A DNA stretch of 64,000 nucleotides from Candidatus Thiodiazotropha sp. LNASS1. GTDB lineage: Bacteria; Pseudomonadota; Gammaproteobacteria; Chromatiales; Chromatiaceae. The notes below the pieces were generated by a model, which ran no database searches, was not told the origin of the DNA, and saw only the letters and a program-made list of their open reading frames with translations. Numbering within the stretch: the first letter of the stretch is position 1; each line of letters begins with the position of its first letter. Of the stretch, positions 29,536 to 39,159 are shown piece after piece. Location of the stretch: positions 2,728,001 to 2,792,000 of the forward strand of contig NZ_OZ156465.1 of assembly GCF_964212655.1 (NCBI RefSeq), read 5' to 3'. The position numbers and the translations under genes were made by a program.

Positions 29536-30450
29536 ATGAACGAAGAAAGCAAAAACCCTGAGACCGTCTATATCGATGAGCAACCTGTCAGGCTCGACGA
29601 GCTGCTGAGTGAGTACGAACGTATCAAACAGCAGTTGGGTCAAGAGAAAAAGAGTGACAAGAAGGCAATCCGCAGATACAAGCGCGAGGAGGAGTTGAAA
29701 CCCTACCAGGCCGAATTGATCCGACTGCAGCAATATCTGGAAAAGACCCGGACCCGTATGATCATCCTCTTTGAGGGCCGGGATGCTGCCGGCAAGGGTG
29801 GCACCATCCGTCGGGTCACGCGCTATATGAACGAGAAACACTACCGCGTGGTCGCCCTCGGCAAACCCACCGAGGAACAGAAGAGCCAGTGGTTTTTTCA
29901 AAAATATATCGCCCAGTTCCCACGCGGGGGAGAAATCGTTCTGTTCGACAGGAGCTGGTACAACCGTGCAATTGTGGAACCGATCTTCGGCTTCTGCTCC
30001 CAGGAGGAGTATGACAATTTCATGACCGGCTGTCCGGGCTTCGAAAAAGATCTGGTACGGCAAGGCACTATTCTGGTGAAGCTCTACTTTTCGGTCACCA
30101 AGGAGGAGCAGGCGAGACGCTTCGAACGCCGCAAGACGGATTCCTTGCGCCAGTGGAAGCTGTCGGAGATCGATGTACAGGCGCAGGACCGTTGGGACGA
30201 ATTCAGCAAGCAAAAATACGAGATGCTGAAAAACACAAACACCACCCATGCCCCCTGGACGATCATCCGCTCAAATGACAAGCATCTGGCCCGATTGAAT
30301 GCCATGAGGGTCATCCTCAACTCAGCGCCCTACGAGCGTCTCAATAACGATATCGATTTCGTACCCGATCCCGATATTGTGATATCCGGTTCGAGGGAAC
30401 TGGAAGTGATGGAGGCGCAACGCCTGCAACGAGGCAAGTTTGATCACTGA
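29536..30450 (+). CDS. ppk2: Polyphosphate kinase 2 (PPK2), class I-like
   Basis: P-loop kinase that uses polyphosphate to phosphorylate nucleoside diphosphates, or the reverse. The ATG at 29536 follows AGAGGGGG and gives 304 residues; an upstream in-frame ATG at 29455 lacks a site. Walker A is FEGRDAAGKGG (about 78-88), the lid and Walker B region FDRSWYNRAIVEP (about 135-147), with YFSVTKEEQARRFERR and WKLSEIDVQAQDRW downstream. A single PPK2 domain of this length suggests class I (NDP kinase type). It lies between a ClC gene and an ICMT-like gene. Confidence 0.93.
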   Translation: MNEESKNPETVYIDEQPVRLDELLSEYERIKQQLGQEKKSDKKAIRRYKREEELKPYQAELIRLQQYLEKTRTRMIILFEGRDAAGKGGTIRRVTRYMNEKHYRVVALGKPTEEQKSQWFFQKYIAQFPRGGEIVLFDRSWYNRAIVEPIFGFCSQEEYDNFMTGCPGFEKDLVRQGTILVKLYFSVTKEEQARRFERRKTDSLRQWKLSEIDVQAQDRWDEFSKQKYEMLKNTNTTHAPWTIIRSNDKHLARLNAMRVILNSAPYERLNNDIDFVPDPDIVISGSRELEVMEAQRLQRGKFDH

Positions 30451-30513
30451 AATTACCCGGCACGGGCGACCTGTGTCGCCCGTATTATCAGACTCAACCC
30501 ACGAACACTACCC

Positions 30514-31164
30514 ATGCCGACAAGTGTCGAGCTGATCCTGCTTGCTCTAGTCTGGCTGATCTATTTCCTGAGTCACTCACTGCTTGCCTCATTATGGATT
30601 AAAAGGATATTCGCCCAACATCTGCCGGCAGTCGTGCCCTGGTACCGGCTGCTCTTCAATCTGGTTGCGCTGTTGCTGCTCGCCCCTCCGCTCTATATGC
30701 TCTGGTCATACCGTTCAGATCCGTTATGGCAATGGCAGGGGGTCATGGCATGGCTGGCTTATGGATTTATGATCATCTCGGTAGCCGGTTTCATCTGGTC
30801 GATGCGCTACTACGACAGCAGAGAATTTCTCGGTATCCGACAACTGCAGCGGCAGCAACAGGATGTCAATGACCTGGAACAGCTGCATATCTCCCCGTTG
30901 CACCGTTTCGTACGTCATCCCTGGTACAGCCTGGGGCTGATATTGATATGGGCGCAGGACATGGATCCCGCACGCCTGGTATCGGCCATTGCAGTCACCA
31001 GTTATCTAGTGCTGGGATCCCGCCTGGAAGAGAACAAGCTGCTGATCTACCATGGCGACACCTATCGCAATTATCAGAAACGCGTACCTGCACTCATACC
31101 GAGACCCTGGCGTTTTCTGACTCGACAGGAAACCGAGAAATTATTGGAAGAGATGAAGACGTAG
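30514..31164 (+). CDS. ICMT/NnrU-like integral membrane protein
   Basis: 216 residues with five or so hydrophobic segments. The C-terminal half has SPLHRFVRHPWYSLGLIL and RLEENKLLIYHGDTYRNYQKRVPALIPRPW, the His-Pro-x-Tyr and Glu-rich pattern of the isoprenylcysteine carboxyl methyltransferase / phospholipid methyltransferase superfamily. An enzymatic role in lipid or quinone-related methylation is possible but unproven. It follows ppk2 by 63 bases on the same strand. Confidence 0.75.
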   Translation: MPTSVELILLALVWLIYFLSHSLLASLWIKRIFAQHLPAVVPWYRLLFNLVALLLLAPPLYMLWSYRSDPLWQWQGVMAWLAYGFMIISVAGFIWSMRYYDSREFLGIRQLQRQQQDVNDLEQLHISPLHRFVRHPWYSLGLILIWAQDMDPARLVSAIAVTSYLVLGSRLEENKLLIYHGDTYRNYQKRVPALIPRPWRFLTRQETEKLLEEMKT

Positions 31165-31290
31165 TTTATCCGCTTCAGCTTCGGCCTGAAGCTGTCATCT
31201 CGAGCCATCACCGCCGTCAGCATGGGCTATCGCCAACCTGACGCACGGTGAGGTCTTGGAAATCATCCATGCCGCCCGGGAAGAGCTTCC

Positions 31291-32169
31291 CTACTGGTTC
31301 GGATCCCAGAAATTTTGCGGTCCATAAGGGACGGGGCCGGGCCCATATCCATAACCCGGGCCATAACCCGGCATCATTCTCGGCGCATGGTCGCCCTTAT
31401 GCATACCACAACCCTGATGGCCCATGCCGCCGCAACCCGTTCCTGCTCGACCACCGCGCATCATGCCCATATGGCGCCGGTGCATGGCGTGACATGCCGC
31501 CCGCTCTTCATCGCTCATTCCCTCGATGACCTTCTGATGTTTTGCCCACTCTTCATCCATTGCCTGCTGACGAGCGACCCAGGGCGGTGTTTCAGGCATC
31601 TCGATGCCCGCCTCCTCAGCGCGGCTACGCATCTCCTGATAATGCTTCTGGCGCAAGGCATCCCGCTCCTCCTCAGACATCGACATCATCTTATTGCGAT
31701 GGGCCATGCGCTCTTCCATGCCCGGACGCATCATCTGACCCATTTCCGAACGCCACGGCGGGCTCTCCGGCAGCATGACGCCGGCCTCTTCCGCCCGCTT
31801 TCTCAGGGCCTGGTATTGCTCTTCACGCGCCTTCCAGTGATCCCTCATGGAATCTCTGGTGAGGTCGGACTTGGATAAATCAGTCGCTGTTTCTGACGGA
31901 GCCTCAGCGGCGATGGCATCGGTTGTCTCAATAGTCTCTGTCGCCTCGGCCGGCTCCACAGTATTGACAGATGCTTCAGTCATAGCAGCCGATTCCGTCC
32001 TGTCCACCGCCACCGACTCCGTCTCTACTGCCGGTTCGTCCTGGGTAACAGGCAAGGCCTCGTCAGCGTTCCCTTCAGCAGCGCCACCCTCAATCCCTTC
32101 CGCCCACAGGGCTTGCGCGGGAGACATGAGAAACGCGAAGATCAGGATTAGTACTTTCTTGTTGTGCAT
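31291..32169 (-). CDS. Secreted Met/His-rich protein with duplicated motif
   Basis: 292 residues, start supported by GGAGACC. Signal peptide about 1-23 (cleavage near AQALWA-EG). Residues 25-100 are an acidic, Ala/Thr/Glu-rich low-complexity linker. Two repeats of RAEEAG..LPE.PPW (about 125-139 and 183-197) are separated by Met-rich helices with His residues. Residues 225-266 are dense in Met, His, Cys and Gly (CHAMHRRHMGMM, CGGMGHQGCGMHKGDH), then a Gly/Pro/Tyr tail. It does not match a family I know. Composition suggests a periplasmic protein able to bind soft metal ions such as copper; this is inference. Confidence 0.75.
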   Translation of the reverse strand: MHNKKVLILIFAFLMSPAQALWAEGIEGGAAEGNADEALPVTQDEPAVETESVAVDRTESAAMTEASVNTVEPAEATETIETTDAIAAEAPSETATDLSKSDLTRDSMRDHWKAREEQYQALRKRAEEAGVMLPESPPWRSEMGQMMRPGMEERMAHRNKMMSMSEEERDALRQKHYQEMRSRAEEAGIEMPETPPWVARQQAMDEEWAKHQKVIEGMSDEERAACHAMHRRHMGMMRGGRAGTGCGGMGHQGCGMHKGDHAPRMMPGYGPGYGYGPGPVPYGPQNFWDPNQ

Positions 32170-32424
32170 GTTTGGTCTCCTTCAGTGATCCTTCAGAGGG
32201 ACTGACTACACGAGTTTGGTCACCACCATCTTGGCATACTCGCCAGCAACAGGAAACACGACATTCGAGGGCGTGCATCTCTCCATGGTATCGCCCAAGT
32301 CATGGTCCCGCTCATTGTCGGCGCTTTCTTGCCGCGACAGTGACTGTCATACCGATGCAAACAAGTCCCTTGGTACTGATTTTTTGTTGTGATGGTCGTT
32401 AAAATCCAAAATTTCAGAACAGGC

Positions 32425-33054
32425 CTACTTTTCAGTGGTTGGGGTGCCCTGTTCACTATTCTTATTCTTGGCCTTGAGGGATGCAACCTTTTGAGCCAGT
32501 TCGGCCAGTAACCCCTCCATCCCCTTGCTTCTTACCAAATTGCGGAAAGAGGTGCGGTAGTTACTCACAAGACTGACCCCATCCACCGCCACATCATAGG
32601 CATACCAGTCATCATTGCGAAACCGCATCTTGTAACTGACCGCCAGCTCCTTGTTGGCCGCCACGATGAAGGTCTGGACATTTGCCAGCTTGCCTTTCAT
32701 CCGTTCCCTGCCCATGCGCACGGACTGGTCGTTGTAACTGTCAATGGCGGAGAAGTAGGTCTGTTCCAACAGCTCCCGGAAAAGGGTGATGAACTGTTCC
32801 CGCTGCGGTTTGCTGGCCTTGCGCCAGTTGGCGGCCAGTATCACCTGGGACATGGATTCATAATCAAAACGCTTGCGCACGATCTCCTTTACCTGGTCGC
32901 GACGATCCTGCCTGCCCAAGGATTGATCTTTAAGCACCGTCAGCACCTGGTTTACGGTCTCTTTAATCCGCTCTGAAGGTGTGACATTGGCTGACGCGGA
33001 GAGACTGAATGTAAATAGAATAATGAGGAGAAGCGTGGTTGATAGTCTGTTCAT
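32425..33054 (-). CDS. MlaC/Ttg2D-like periplasmic phospholipid-binding protein
   Basis: 209 residues with a signal peptide (about 1-22, cleaved near ASA-NV). The mature part has the family pattern: VNQVLTVLKD, FDYESMSQVILAANWRKASKPQREQFITLFRELLEQTYFSAI and the VSLVSNYRTSFRNLV strand near the C-terminus. MlaC shuttles phospholipid between outer-membrane MlaA and inner-membrane MlaFEDB. No other mla gene is adjacent; in related genomes mlaFEDCB sits upstream of murA, which here lies off the left edge. This copy may be a second MlaC. Confidence 0.88.
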   Translation of the reverse strand: MNRLSTTLLLIILFTFSLSASANVTPSERIKETVNQVLTVLKDQSLGRQDRRDQVKEIVRKRFDYESMSQVILAANWRKASKPQREQFITLFRELLEQTYFSAIDSYNDQSVRMGRERMKGKLANVQTFIVAANKELAVSYKMRFRNDDWYAYDVAVDGVSLVSNYRTSFRNLVRSKGMEGLLAELAQKVASLKAKNKNSEQGTPTTEK

Positions 33055-33318
33055 GTTTCCCTATACCCCTTGTTCCAACCTGTTAATGTGACAATGAAAT
33101 AATGTAAAGGTGCTTGTTGGAGTCTCGCAAACAAGGCATTACATCCCCGATATCACACTAGGCAAACAACTATAAATATTTGATATTACCGAATATTTTT
33201 CAAGGACAACCAGACCACAAGCTGATTAAGAGTGGGCAAGCCGTATGTTGATCATTCTAACCCAATGGCCGCCCCGGCGCCCGATAGAGCCACATAGATT
33301 TACATTCAATCCTGTTTA

Positions 33319-34779
33319 CTATTCCACCGTCTCAACCACAATGGAGGAATCTCCCGCACCGGATATGTGCAACAGATCCCCACCCGAGCTGAAGAAATGA
33401 TCCACATCCCAGCAGATTCCCACCCGTTTGCCGGAACCCTCGCTATCACCGGGCACAAAGTGACTGTAGTCAAGTACTCTTCTCTCTCCGCCGTCGGCCA
33501 ACAGAAGGCGGTAGCTTATGCGGATTTCATCCTTATTCCCGCTATCGAATAACTGTGCGATCTTGTTTCTGTCCTGCTCATGTACGAGATCTAGAATCGA
33601 CGTGGGATCAGGAGTAAATACCCCTCTTTCCTGTCCGGCCATGTGAAACATTTCATCATCCCATTGGCAGATCTCATCGGACGGATCCCAACTCCATGAG
33701 CACGAGGGCAGTACTTCACTGATGAAATCGACCTGTTGACGCAGTGCCTTTGCACGATGGCGATATCGCTTGGTCTTGTGTTTCAGGTTGAGCAATTTTT
33801 GTTTGAGCAGGTTTTCTCTGCGCCTCAGGCGTTTGATTGACCGCCTGGTTTTACTCCGATGATGAGTCAACGCCTTTTTCCCATGCAACCTTACTGCCCA
33901 GGCGAGAAAAAGGCTCCATAACCCCAGAATAAATCCCCATACAATGGTTGTAACCAGGTTACCACCCTGTTTTACAGGAGCTTCGAGACCTTGCCAGTTA
34001 TACCAGATATCATGCATATCCTCCGTGCTGAGCCTGTCCAGTCCTTTTTGCAGCAGACTCTGCAGTACCGGTTCCGAGAAGTGTGTGGCCACTGCCACAT
34101 CCACGGTCATGTCAAGCCGCATCATCTCTTTCAGTTCATCATAACCTTCCGTGGTTGCGAGCAGATGGTTGACGCTTGCGGTATCGCCAAGATAAGCCTG
34201 AGCCCTATCAGCAATAACAGCTTTCAGCGCCTGACCCAGGTCATTGAAGGCCATGACGTTCAAGGAAGGCAGAAGGTGGGGTATACCCTCTTCCCAGACA
34301 CTTCCGGCAACCACTGAGACCTCCAACCCATCGAGTGCCGTGAGCCCTTTATCAACGATTCTGTCAGTGGTGAATATAGCCGCGGGGAGATTCAGATAGG
34401 GACGGGAATAGTGGAGATCGGGAGCAGCCGTATCAGTGTGCACAAGCGCGCCGATCAGATCCACCTCACCTTCTCGCAGCGCTTTAAGCAGAGTCCCTTG
34501 GTCGGGGAAATGGCGGATCTGCAGCTGCAGGCCCAGCCTATCGGCCAAGGCCCGCATGTAATCGGGTACCAATCCCTTGGATTGAGACCTTTCGAAATAG
34601 AGAATGGGTGGCGTCATTTCAGCCACACCCACCCTCAGAAACTGATGCTCAGTAAGCCATGCCTTTTCAGCGGGACTGAACCGAGGGGCCTGTGCCATCC
34701 CCTGGGTCGAGATAATCAACCCCAGCAGACAAAGGCCAAAAAATCGATACAACACCGTTTGATATTCTCCGATCTGCAC
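33319..34779 (-). CDS. Periplasmic-binding-domain/PAS membrane receptor without output domain
   Basis: 486 residues: signal/anchor about 10-30, a family-3 solute-binding domain (about 45-265; LRVGVAEMTPPILYF, GLVPDYMRALADRLGL, LREGEVDLIGALVHT), one transmembrane helix (about 275-297), a very basic coiled coil (about 300-350; KTRRSIKRLRRRENLLKQK), and a PAS/PAC-like domain (about 355-455). The arrangement matches BvgS-type and diguanylate-cyclase receptors, but the protein stops after the PAS with no kinase, GGDEF, EAL or HD domain. It may signal by dimerisation or to a partner, or be a shortened former kinase. It is divergent from the tsaC-like gene. Confidence 0.8.
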   Translation of the reverse strand: MQIGEYQTVLYRFFGLCLLGLIISTQGMAQAPRFSPAEKAWLTEHQFLRVGVAEMTPPILYFERSQSKGLVPDYMRALADRLGLQLQIRHFPDQGTLLKALREGEVDLIGALVHTDTAAPDLHYSRPYLNLPAAIFTTDRIVDKGLTALDGLEVSVVAGSVWEEGIPHLLPSLNVMAFNDLGQALKAVIADRAQAYLGDTASVNHLLATTEGYDELKEMMRLDMTVDVAVATHFSEPVLQSLLQKGLDRLSTEDMHDIWYNWQGLEAPVKQGGNLVTTIVWGFILGLWSLFLAWAVRLHGKKALTHHRSKTRRSIKRLRRRENLLKQKLLNLKHKTKRYRHRAKALRQQVDFISEVLPSCSWSWDPSDEICQWDDEMFHMAGQERGVFTPDPTSILDLVHEQDRNKIAQLFDSGNKDEIRISYRLLLADGGERRVLDYSHFVPGDSEGSGKRVGICWDVDHFFSSGGDLLHISGAGDSSIVVETVE

Positions 34780-34856
34780 GCCTTTAGGTTCATTATATAT
34801 ACCTTAAACCGTTATCATGCCATGATTTTGTAACTGTTGGGATTAAGGAGTAATTG

Positions 34857-35429
34857 TTGTCCATTCATAAAGATCCGCACCCTTGGCGCCTCAGACAGGC
34901 AGCCCGCATCATCAATACCGGCGGTATTGTCGCCTATCCGACAGAAGCGGTGTATGGACTGGGTTGCCATCCCCTCGATCCCGGCGCAGTATCAAGGTTG
35001 CTGGCACTCAAACAGAGACCCATGGCCAAGGGGTTAATCCTGATCGCCGACCGGATAGAGTCACTGCGCCCCTTTATCGGTACCTTGTCCGATGCCGGCA
35101 TGCAGACGGTTCGCGAAAGCTGGCCCGGCCCCGCAACCTGGCTGATCCCGGCAACCCGCAATGTGCCCTACTGGCTGACAGGAAAGCACACTACCCTGGC
35201 GGTACGGGTTACCGATCACCCCATTGCAGCCGCCCTTTGTCGCGCCACGGGAACCCCCCTGGTATCGACCAGTGCCAATATCAGTCAGCATCCGCCGGCA
35301 CGCACCCCGCTGCAGGTTCTTTTGCGCTGCGGTGATGGTGTTGATTTTATCTTGCATGGAAAGACCGGGGAGTTGAAGAACCCCACACCTATCCGTGACG
35401 CACTGAGCGGCAGGATTATTCGGGCATGA
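34857..35429 (+). CDS. tsaC: Sua5/YciO/YrdC family protein, TsaC-like
   Basis: Cytoplasmic enzyme making threonylcarbamoyl-AMP for the tRNA t6A37 modification. Start is TTG: AAGGAG (34845-34850) is six bases from the TTG at 34857 and three from the one at 34854. About 190 residues, the TsaC length without the Sua5 C-terminal domain. Seen: GGIVAYPTEAVYGLG, LALKQRPMAKGLILIA (KRxxxKG-type), WPGPATWLIPA, LAVRVTDHPIAAALC and VSTSANISQHPP. The rare start codon may limit expression. Confidence 0.92.
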   Translation: MSIHKDPHPWRLRQAARIINTGGIVAYPTEAVYGLGCHPLDPGAVSRLLALKQRPMAKGLILIADRIESLRPFIGTLSDAGMQTVRESWPGPATWLIPATRNVPYWLTGKHTTLAVRVTDHPIAAALCRATGTPLVSTSANISQHPPARTPLQVLLRCGDGVDFILHGKTGELKNPTPIRDALSGRIIRA

Positions 35430-35434
35430 AAAAA

Positions 35435-35465
35435 TGAAAAAAAGACCCACCCATGGAAGGGTGGG
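35435..35465 (-). terminator. Hairpin with T-tract, minus-strand orientation
   Basis: CCCACCC (35446-35452) pairs with GGGTGGG (35459-35465) across a six-base loop. On the minus strand the stem is followed by TCTTTTTTTCATTTTT, a good intrinsic terminator. It lies about 230 bases beyond the thioredoxin gene reading left, and just after the tsaC stop reading right, so it may serve either of these convergent genes. Confidence 0.5.
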
Positions 35466-35697
35466 CTTAAAGCGCTTTATTTCAGCGCCGGAGGAGGATC
35501 GAAACCATAAATACCAATTACCCTATATTGCGGCGCGAAACGGGAAAACTTGAGGAGTTTTTATCGACCACATGAACCGACCGAATCACAATAAACAACC
35601 ACTTGATTATATTATGTTTTTTCACATCCACACAGGATCATTTGCACCCTGTTGATAACGGTTTGCGAAAAAAAATCACCCGATGGATCCCCTGATT

Positions 35698-36078
35698 TCA
35701 GTCCTGATGGGCAGCCGCAAGGTAGTCGCCCAGATGCTCCTCGATCCACTCTCTTAGCCAATGTGTGGCCCGAGAACCATGGAAGCGTCCTATTTCATTA
35801 CCCTCCACAAACAGAATCACCGTAGGAAAACCGCGCAATCGATAGTGACCGGCCAACCGCATATTGTCGTCAACCTCAACCTTGGCCAGCATAACCAGCC
35901 CCTCCAGCTCCTCTATTACCCTTTCCAGAGCAGGCGCCAGGGAGATACAGGGCGCACACCACTCAGCCCAGAAATCCACAAGAACCGGTTGCTGATGCGA
36001 GGCCTTCAGGACCTTCGCTTCGTAGGTTGACTCTGTTACATCGTAGATAAAGGGCGAATTATGCTTTTTTTGGCTCAT
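35698..36078 (-). CDS. Thioredoxin-domain protein
   Basis: 126-residue single-domain thioredoxin with active site DFWAEWCAPC (Cys41/Cys44) and the cis-proline GFPTVILF. WCAPC rather than WCGPC, and the N-terminal extension MSQKKHNSPFIYDVTESTYEAKVL, resemble the thioredoxin domain of YbbN/CnoX proteins, but the TPR part is missing. No signal peptide, so cytoplasmic. It is divergent from hemB with about 90 bases between. Confidence 0.9.
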   Translation of the reverse strand: MSQKKHNSPFIYDVTESTYEAKVLKASHQQPVLVDFWAEWCAPCISLAPALERVIEELEGLVMLAKVEVDDNMRLAGHYRLRGFPTVILFVEGNEIGRFHGSRATHWLREWIEEHLGDYLAAAHQD

Positions 36079-36080
36079 AA

Positions 36081-37172
<1,092 letters not shown>

Positions 37173-37175
<3 letters not shown>

Positions 37176-37299
37176 GTTTTGAGTTTTGAGTTTTGAGTTT
37201 TGAGTTTTGAGTTTTGAGTTTTGAGTTTTGAGTTTTGAGTTTTGAGTTTTGAGTTTTGAGTTTTGAGTTTTGAGTTTTGAGTTTTGAGTTTTGAGTTTT
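37173..37299. repeat. Perfect 18-copy TGAGTTT heptamer tandem array
   Basis: Eighteen uninterrupted copies of TGAGTTT occupy 37173-37298, plus one extra T. No base deviates. The first unit's TGA is the hemB stop codon. An inverted partial copy (AACTCAAAACT) follows at 37414-37424. On the minus strand the array reads as a repeated heptapeptide in an open frame, which I regard as non-coding. Perfect repeats this long imply recent slippage expansion and probable length variation between isolates. Confidence 0.97.
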
Positions 37300-37350
37300 C
37301 CACCAGTCTAGTCCTACTATTGAGAAAACAGTTCAGAGAGAGATTATTTC

Positions 37351-37383
37351 CTCTCCCTTTGGAAGAGGGCAGGGTGAGGGGAG
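37351..37383. repeat. REP-like GC-rich palindromic sequence
   Basis: CCTCTCCCTTTGGAAGAGG is a near-perfect hairpin followed by GCAGGGTGAGGGG. From memory, this kind of CCCTCTCCC...GGGCAGGGTGAGGG sequence is dispersed in intergenic DNA of many proteobacteria. It sits between the hemB heptamer array and aroE. Confidence 0.5.
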
Positions 37384-37492
37384 AAAAGAGACATGAGCGA
37401 AGCAATCACAACCAACTCAAAACTAATCACTCTGATTTATCTGCAAATCTTCAGCAGAGCCAACCATCCATCAGAGCAGGAACCAAAGAACC

Positions 37493-38308
37493 GTGTTGGA
37501 TAAATACGCCGTCATCGGGAACCCCATTGAACACAGTAAGTCACCGGAGATTCATCGGGCCTTCGCAAAACAGACCGGTGAGCCTGTCGAATATGGGCGC
37601 ATTCTGGGAAATATCGATGATTTTGCCGGCGATGTAAGGCGCTTTCTCGGCGAGGGCGGACTGGGTCTCAACGTCACCGTGCCGTTCAAGGAGCAGGCAT
37701 GGCGGCTGGCGGATGAACTGAGCCCGGGAGCGCATACAGCGGGTGCGGTCAATACCCTGATCAGACTGGAGAACAATCAATTGCGGGGCGACAACACGGA
37801 TGGTATCGGACTGGTAAGGGACCTCACCGTCAACCAGGGTTTCCGTCTGCAGGGAAAACGGATTCTGATGTTGGGTGCCGGTGGCGCGGTGCGGGGTGTC
37901 ATCCGCCCTCTACTGGAACAGCGCCCAAAACGGATAATCATCGCCAATCGAACCGCCGGCAAGGCCTATTCACTGGCAAACGGTGTTTCAAATTATGGCC
38001 AGGTGGCGGGTTGCGGTCTAGATGAATTGGCAGGCATGCAGTTTGATCTGATCATCAACGGCACTGCAGCCGGACTTGCTGGGGAGGTTCCTTCGATACC
38101 CGATAGCGTGCTGAGCAAAGGCGGATGGTGCTACGATATGCTCTACAGTAACCAGACCACCGCTTTTCAACAGTGGGGTTATGAGCACAAGGCGGCACGT
38201 TCGCTGGATGGCCTCGGCATGCTGGTGGAACAGGCGGCTGAGTCGTTTCGACTATGGCGGGGAATCCTGCCAGAGACATCCCCGGTCATTGCCATGTTAC
38301 GTGAATAG
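37493..38308 (+). CDS. aroE: Shikimate dehydrogenase
   Basis: NADPH-dependent reduction of 3-dehydroshikimate in aromatic amino-acid synthesis. 271 residues, with GTG as start (a TTG follows immediately). Seen: YAVIGNPIEHSKSPEIH (substrate serines), NVTVPFKEQAW with catalytic Lys66, the GDNTDGIGLVRDL Asp, and the nucleotide fold MLGAGGAVRGVIRPLL followed by NRTAGKA, whose Arg selects NADP. The 317 bases between hemB and aroE are almost all repeats, so its promoter may lie within them. Confidence 0.95.
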   Translation: MLDKYAVIGNPIEHSKSPEIHRAFAKQTGEPVEYGRILGNIDDFAGDVRRFLGEGGLGLNVTVPFKEQAWRLADELSPGAHTAGAVNTLIRLENNQLRGDNTDGIGLVRDLTVNQGFRLQGKRILMLGAGGAVRGVIRPLLEQRPKRIIIANRTAGKAYSLANGVSNYGQVAGCGLDELAGMQFDLIINGTAAGLAGEVPSIPDSVLSKGGWCYDMLYSNQTTAFQQWGYEHKAARSLDGLGMLVEQAAESFRLWRGILPETSPVIAMLRE

Positions 38309-38328
38309 TGAAACAGCCCTGTCAGCAC

Positions 38329-38578
38329 AAGCCGCACATAGACGTATATGAATAGTCCGCAAATGAACGCGAATAAACGCAAATGTATTTATTGACTCTT
38401 CAAGTAGGGTGGATTGGATGGGCCCTGTCCTGCAGCTTGCGCGACACCCTTTTCGAATAAGTGTGACGCGAGACGAGTGATGACTGTCTTACCAAAACAC
38501 TTGGATATAACCCCAAAATATTGGGTTTATTCGTTTTCATTAGCGGACTTAGAACAATTTTGCGTCCATTTGCGGCTT
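38329..38578. mobile_element. MITE-like element 1 with about 50-bp imperfect inverted arms
   Basis: The left arm (38329-38378) begins AAGCCGCACATAGACG and contains AGTCCGCAAATGAACGCGAA. The right arm (38526-38578), read inverted, begins AAGCCGCAAATGGACG and contains AGTCCGCTAATGAAAACGAA, with the same order and spacing apart from a 3-base difference. The 24-base inner blocks differ at three positions. The 147-bp core has no gene. The outer ends abut aroE and the carbonic-anhydrase gene. A related arm pair occurs at 44200-44336. No clear target duplication or transposase is seen. Confidence 0.6.
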
Positions 38579-38599
38579 GCCAAAGACCGTTGACAGATT

Positions 38600-39136
38600 C
38601 TAAGGCGGATCCCGATGGCGTTGAGCCAATTTCACATAATGTTCAGCATTATACAGCATGATCTCCTTCTCCCGGTCGCTGAGCGGCCGCACGCGACGCG
38701 CAGGCTGACCCAACCAGAGATAACCGCCTTCCAGTCTCTTACCCTGGGGAACCAAGGAACCGGCACCCAACATGGTCAGGGCCTCTATCACCGCCCCATC
38801 AAGAATTATCGACCCCATGCCGATAAAGCAATTGTCTGCCACTTCACAGCCGTGTAAAAGCACCTTATGGCCAACTGTGACACCCTCGCCGATGATTAAC
38901 GGGCTGCCACCGGGTTGATAGAAACTGTCGTGGGAGACATGCAGAATTGAGCCATCCTGGATATTGCTTCGTGCACCGATGCTGATCCGATGCACGTCGC
39001 CGCGTATGACGCACATAGGCCAGACCGAGGATTGGGATGCGATAGTCACATCACCGATGACGATCGCATGCTCATCCACATAGGCATCTTCGGCGATGTC
39101 CGGATAGTTGGTTTCAAAACGACGCAGTTTTGACAT
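38600..39136 (-). CDS. Gamma-class carbonic anhydrase family protein (YrdA/PaaY-like)
   Basis: 178-residue left-handed beta-helix protein with hexapeptide repeats (DVTIASQSSVWPMCVIRGDVHRISIGARSNIQDGSILHV). Metal-site histidines are in SILHVSHD, VTVGHKVLLHGC, the positions used by gamma carbonic anhydrases and YrdA. The C-terminal helix follows GQPARRVRPL. Some relatives are carbonic anhydrases, others have no known activity. It is divergent from lemA with only 23 bases between start codons, so their promoters must overlap neighbouring genes or each other. Confidence 0.9.
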   Translation of the reverse strand: MSKLRRFETNYPDIAEDAYVDEHAIVIGDVTIASQSSVWPMCVIRGDVHRISIGARSNIQDGSILHVSHDSFYQPGGSPLIIGEGVTVGHKVLLHGCEVADNCFIGMGSIILDGAVIEALTMLGAGSLVPQGKRLEGGYLWLGQPARRVRPLSDREKEIMLYNAEHYVKLAQRHRDPP

Positions 39137-39159
39137 AGCAGATAGAGGATTCAGAATTA

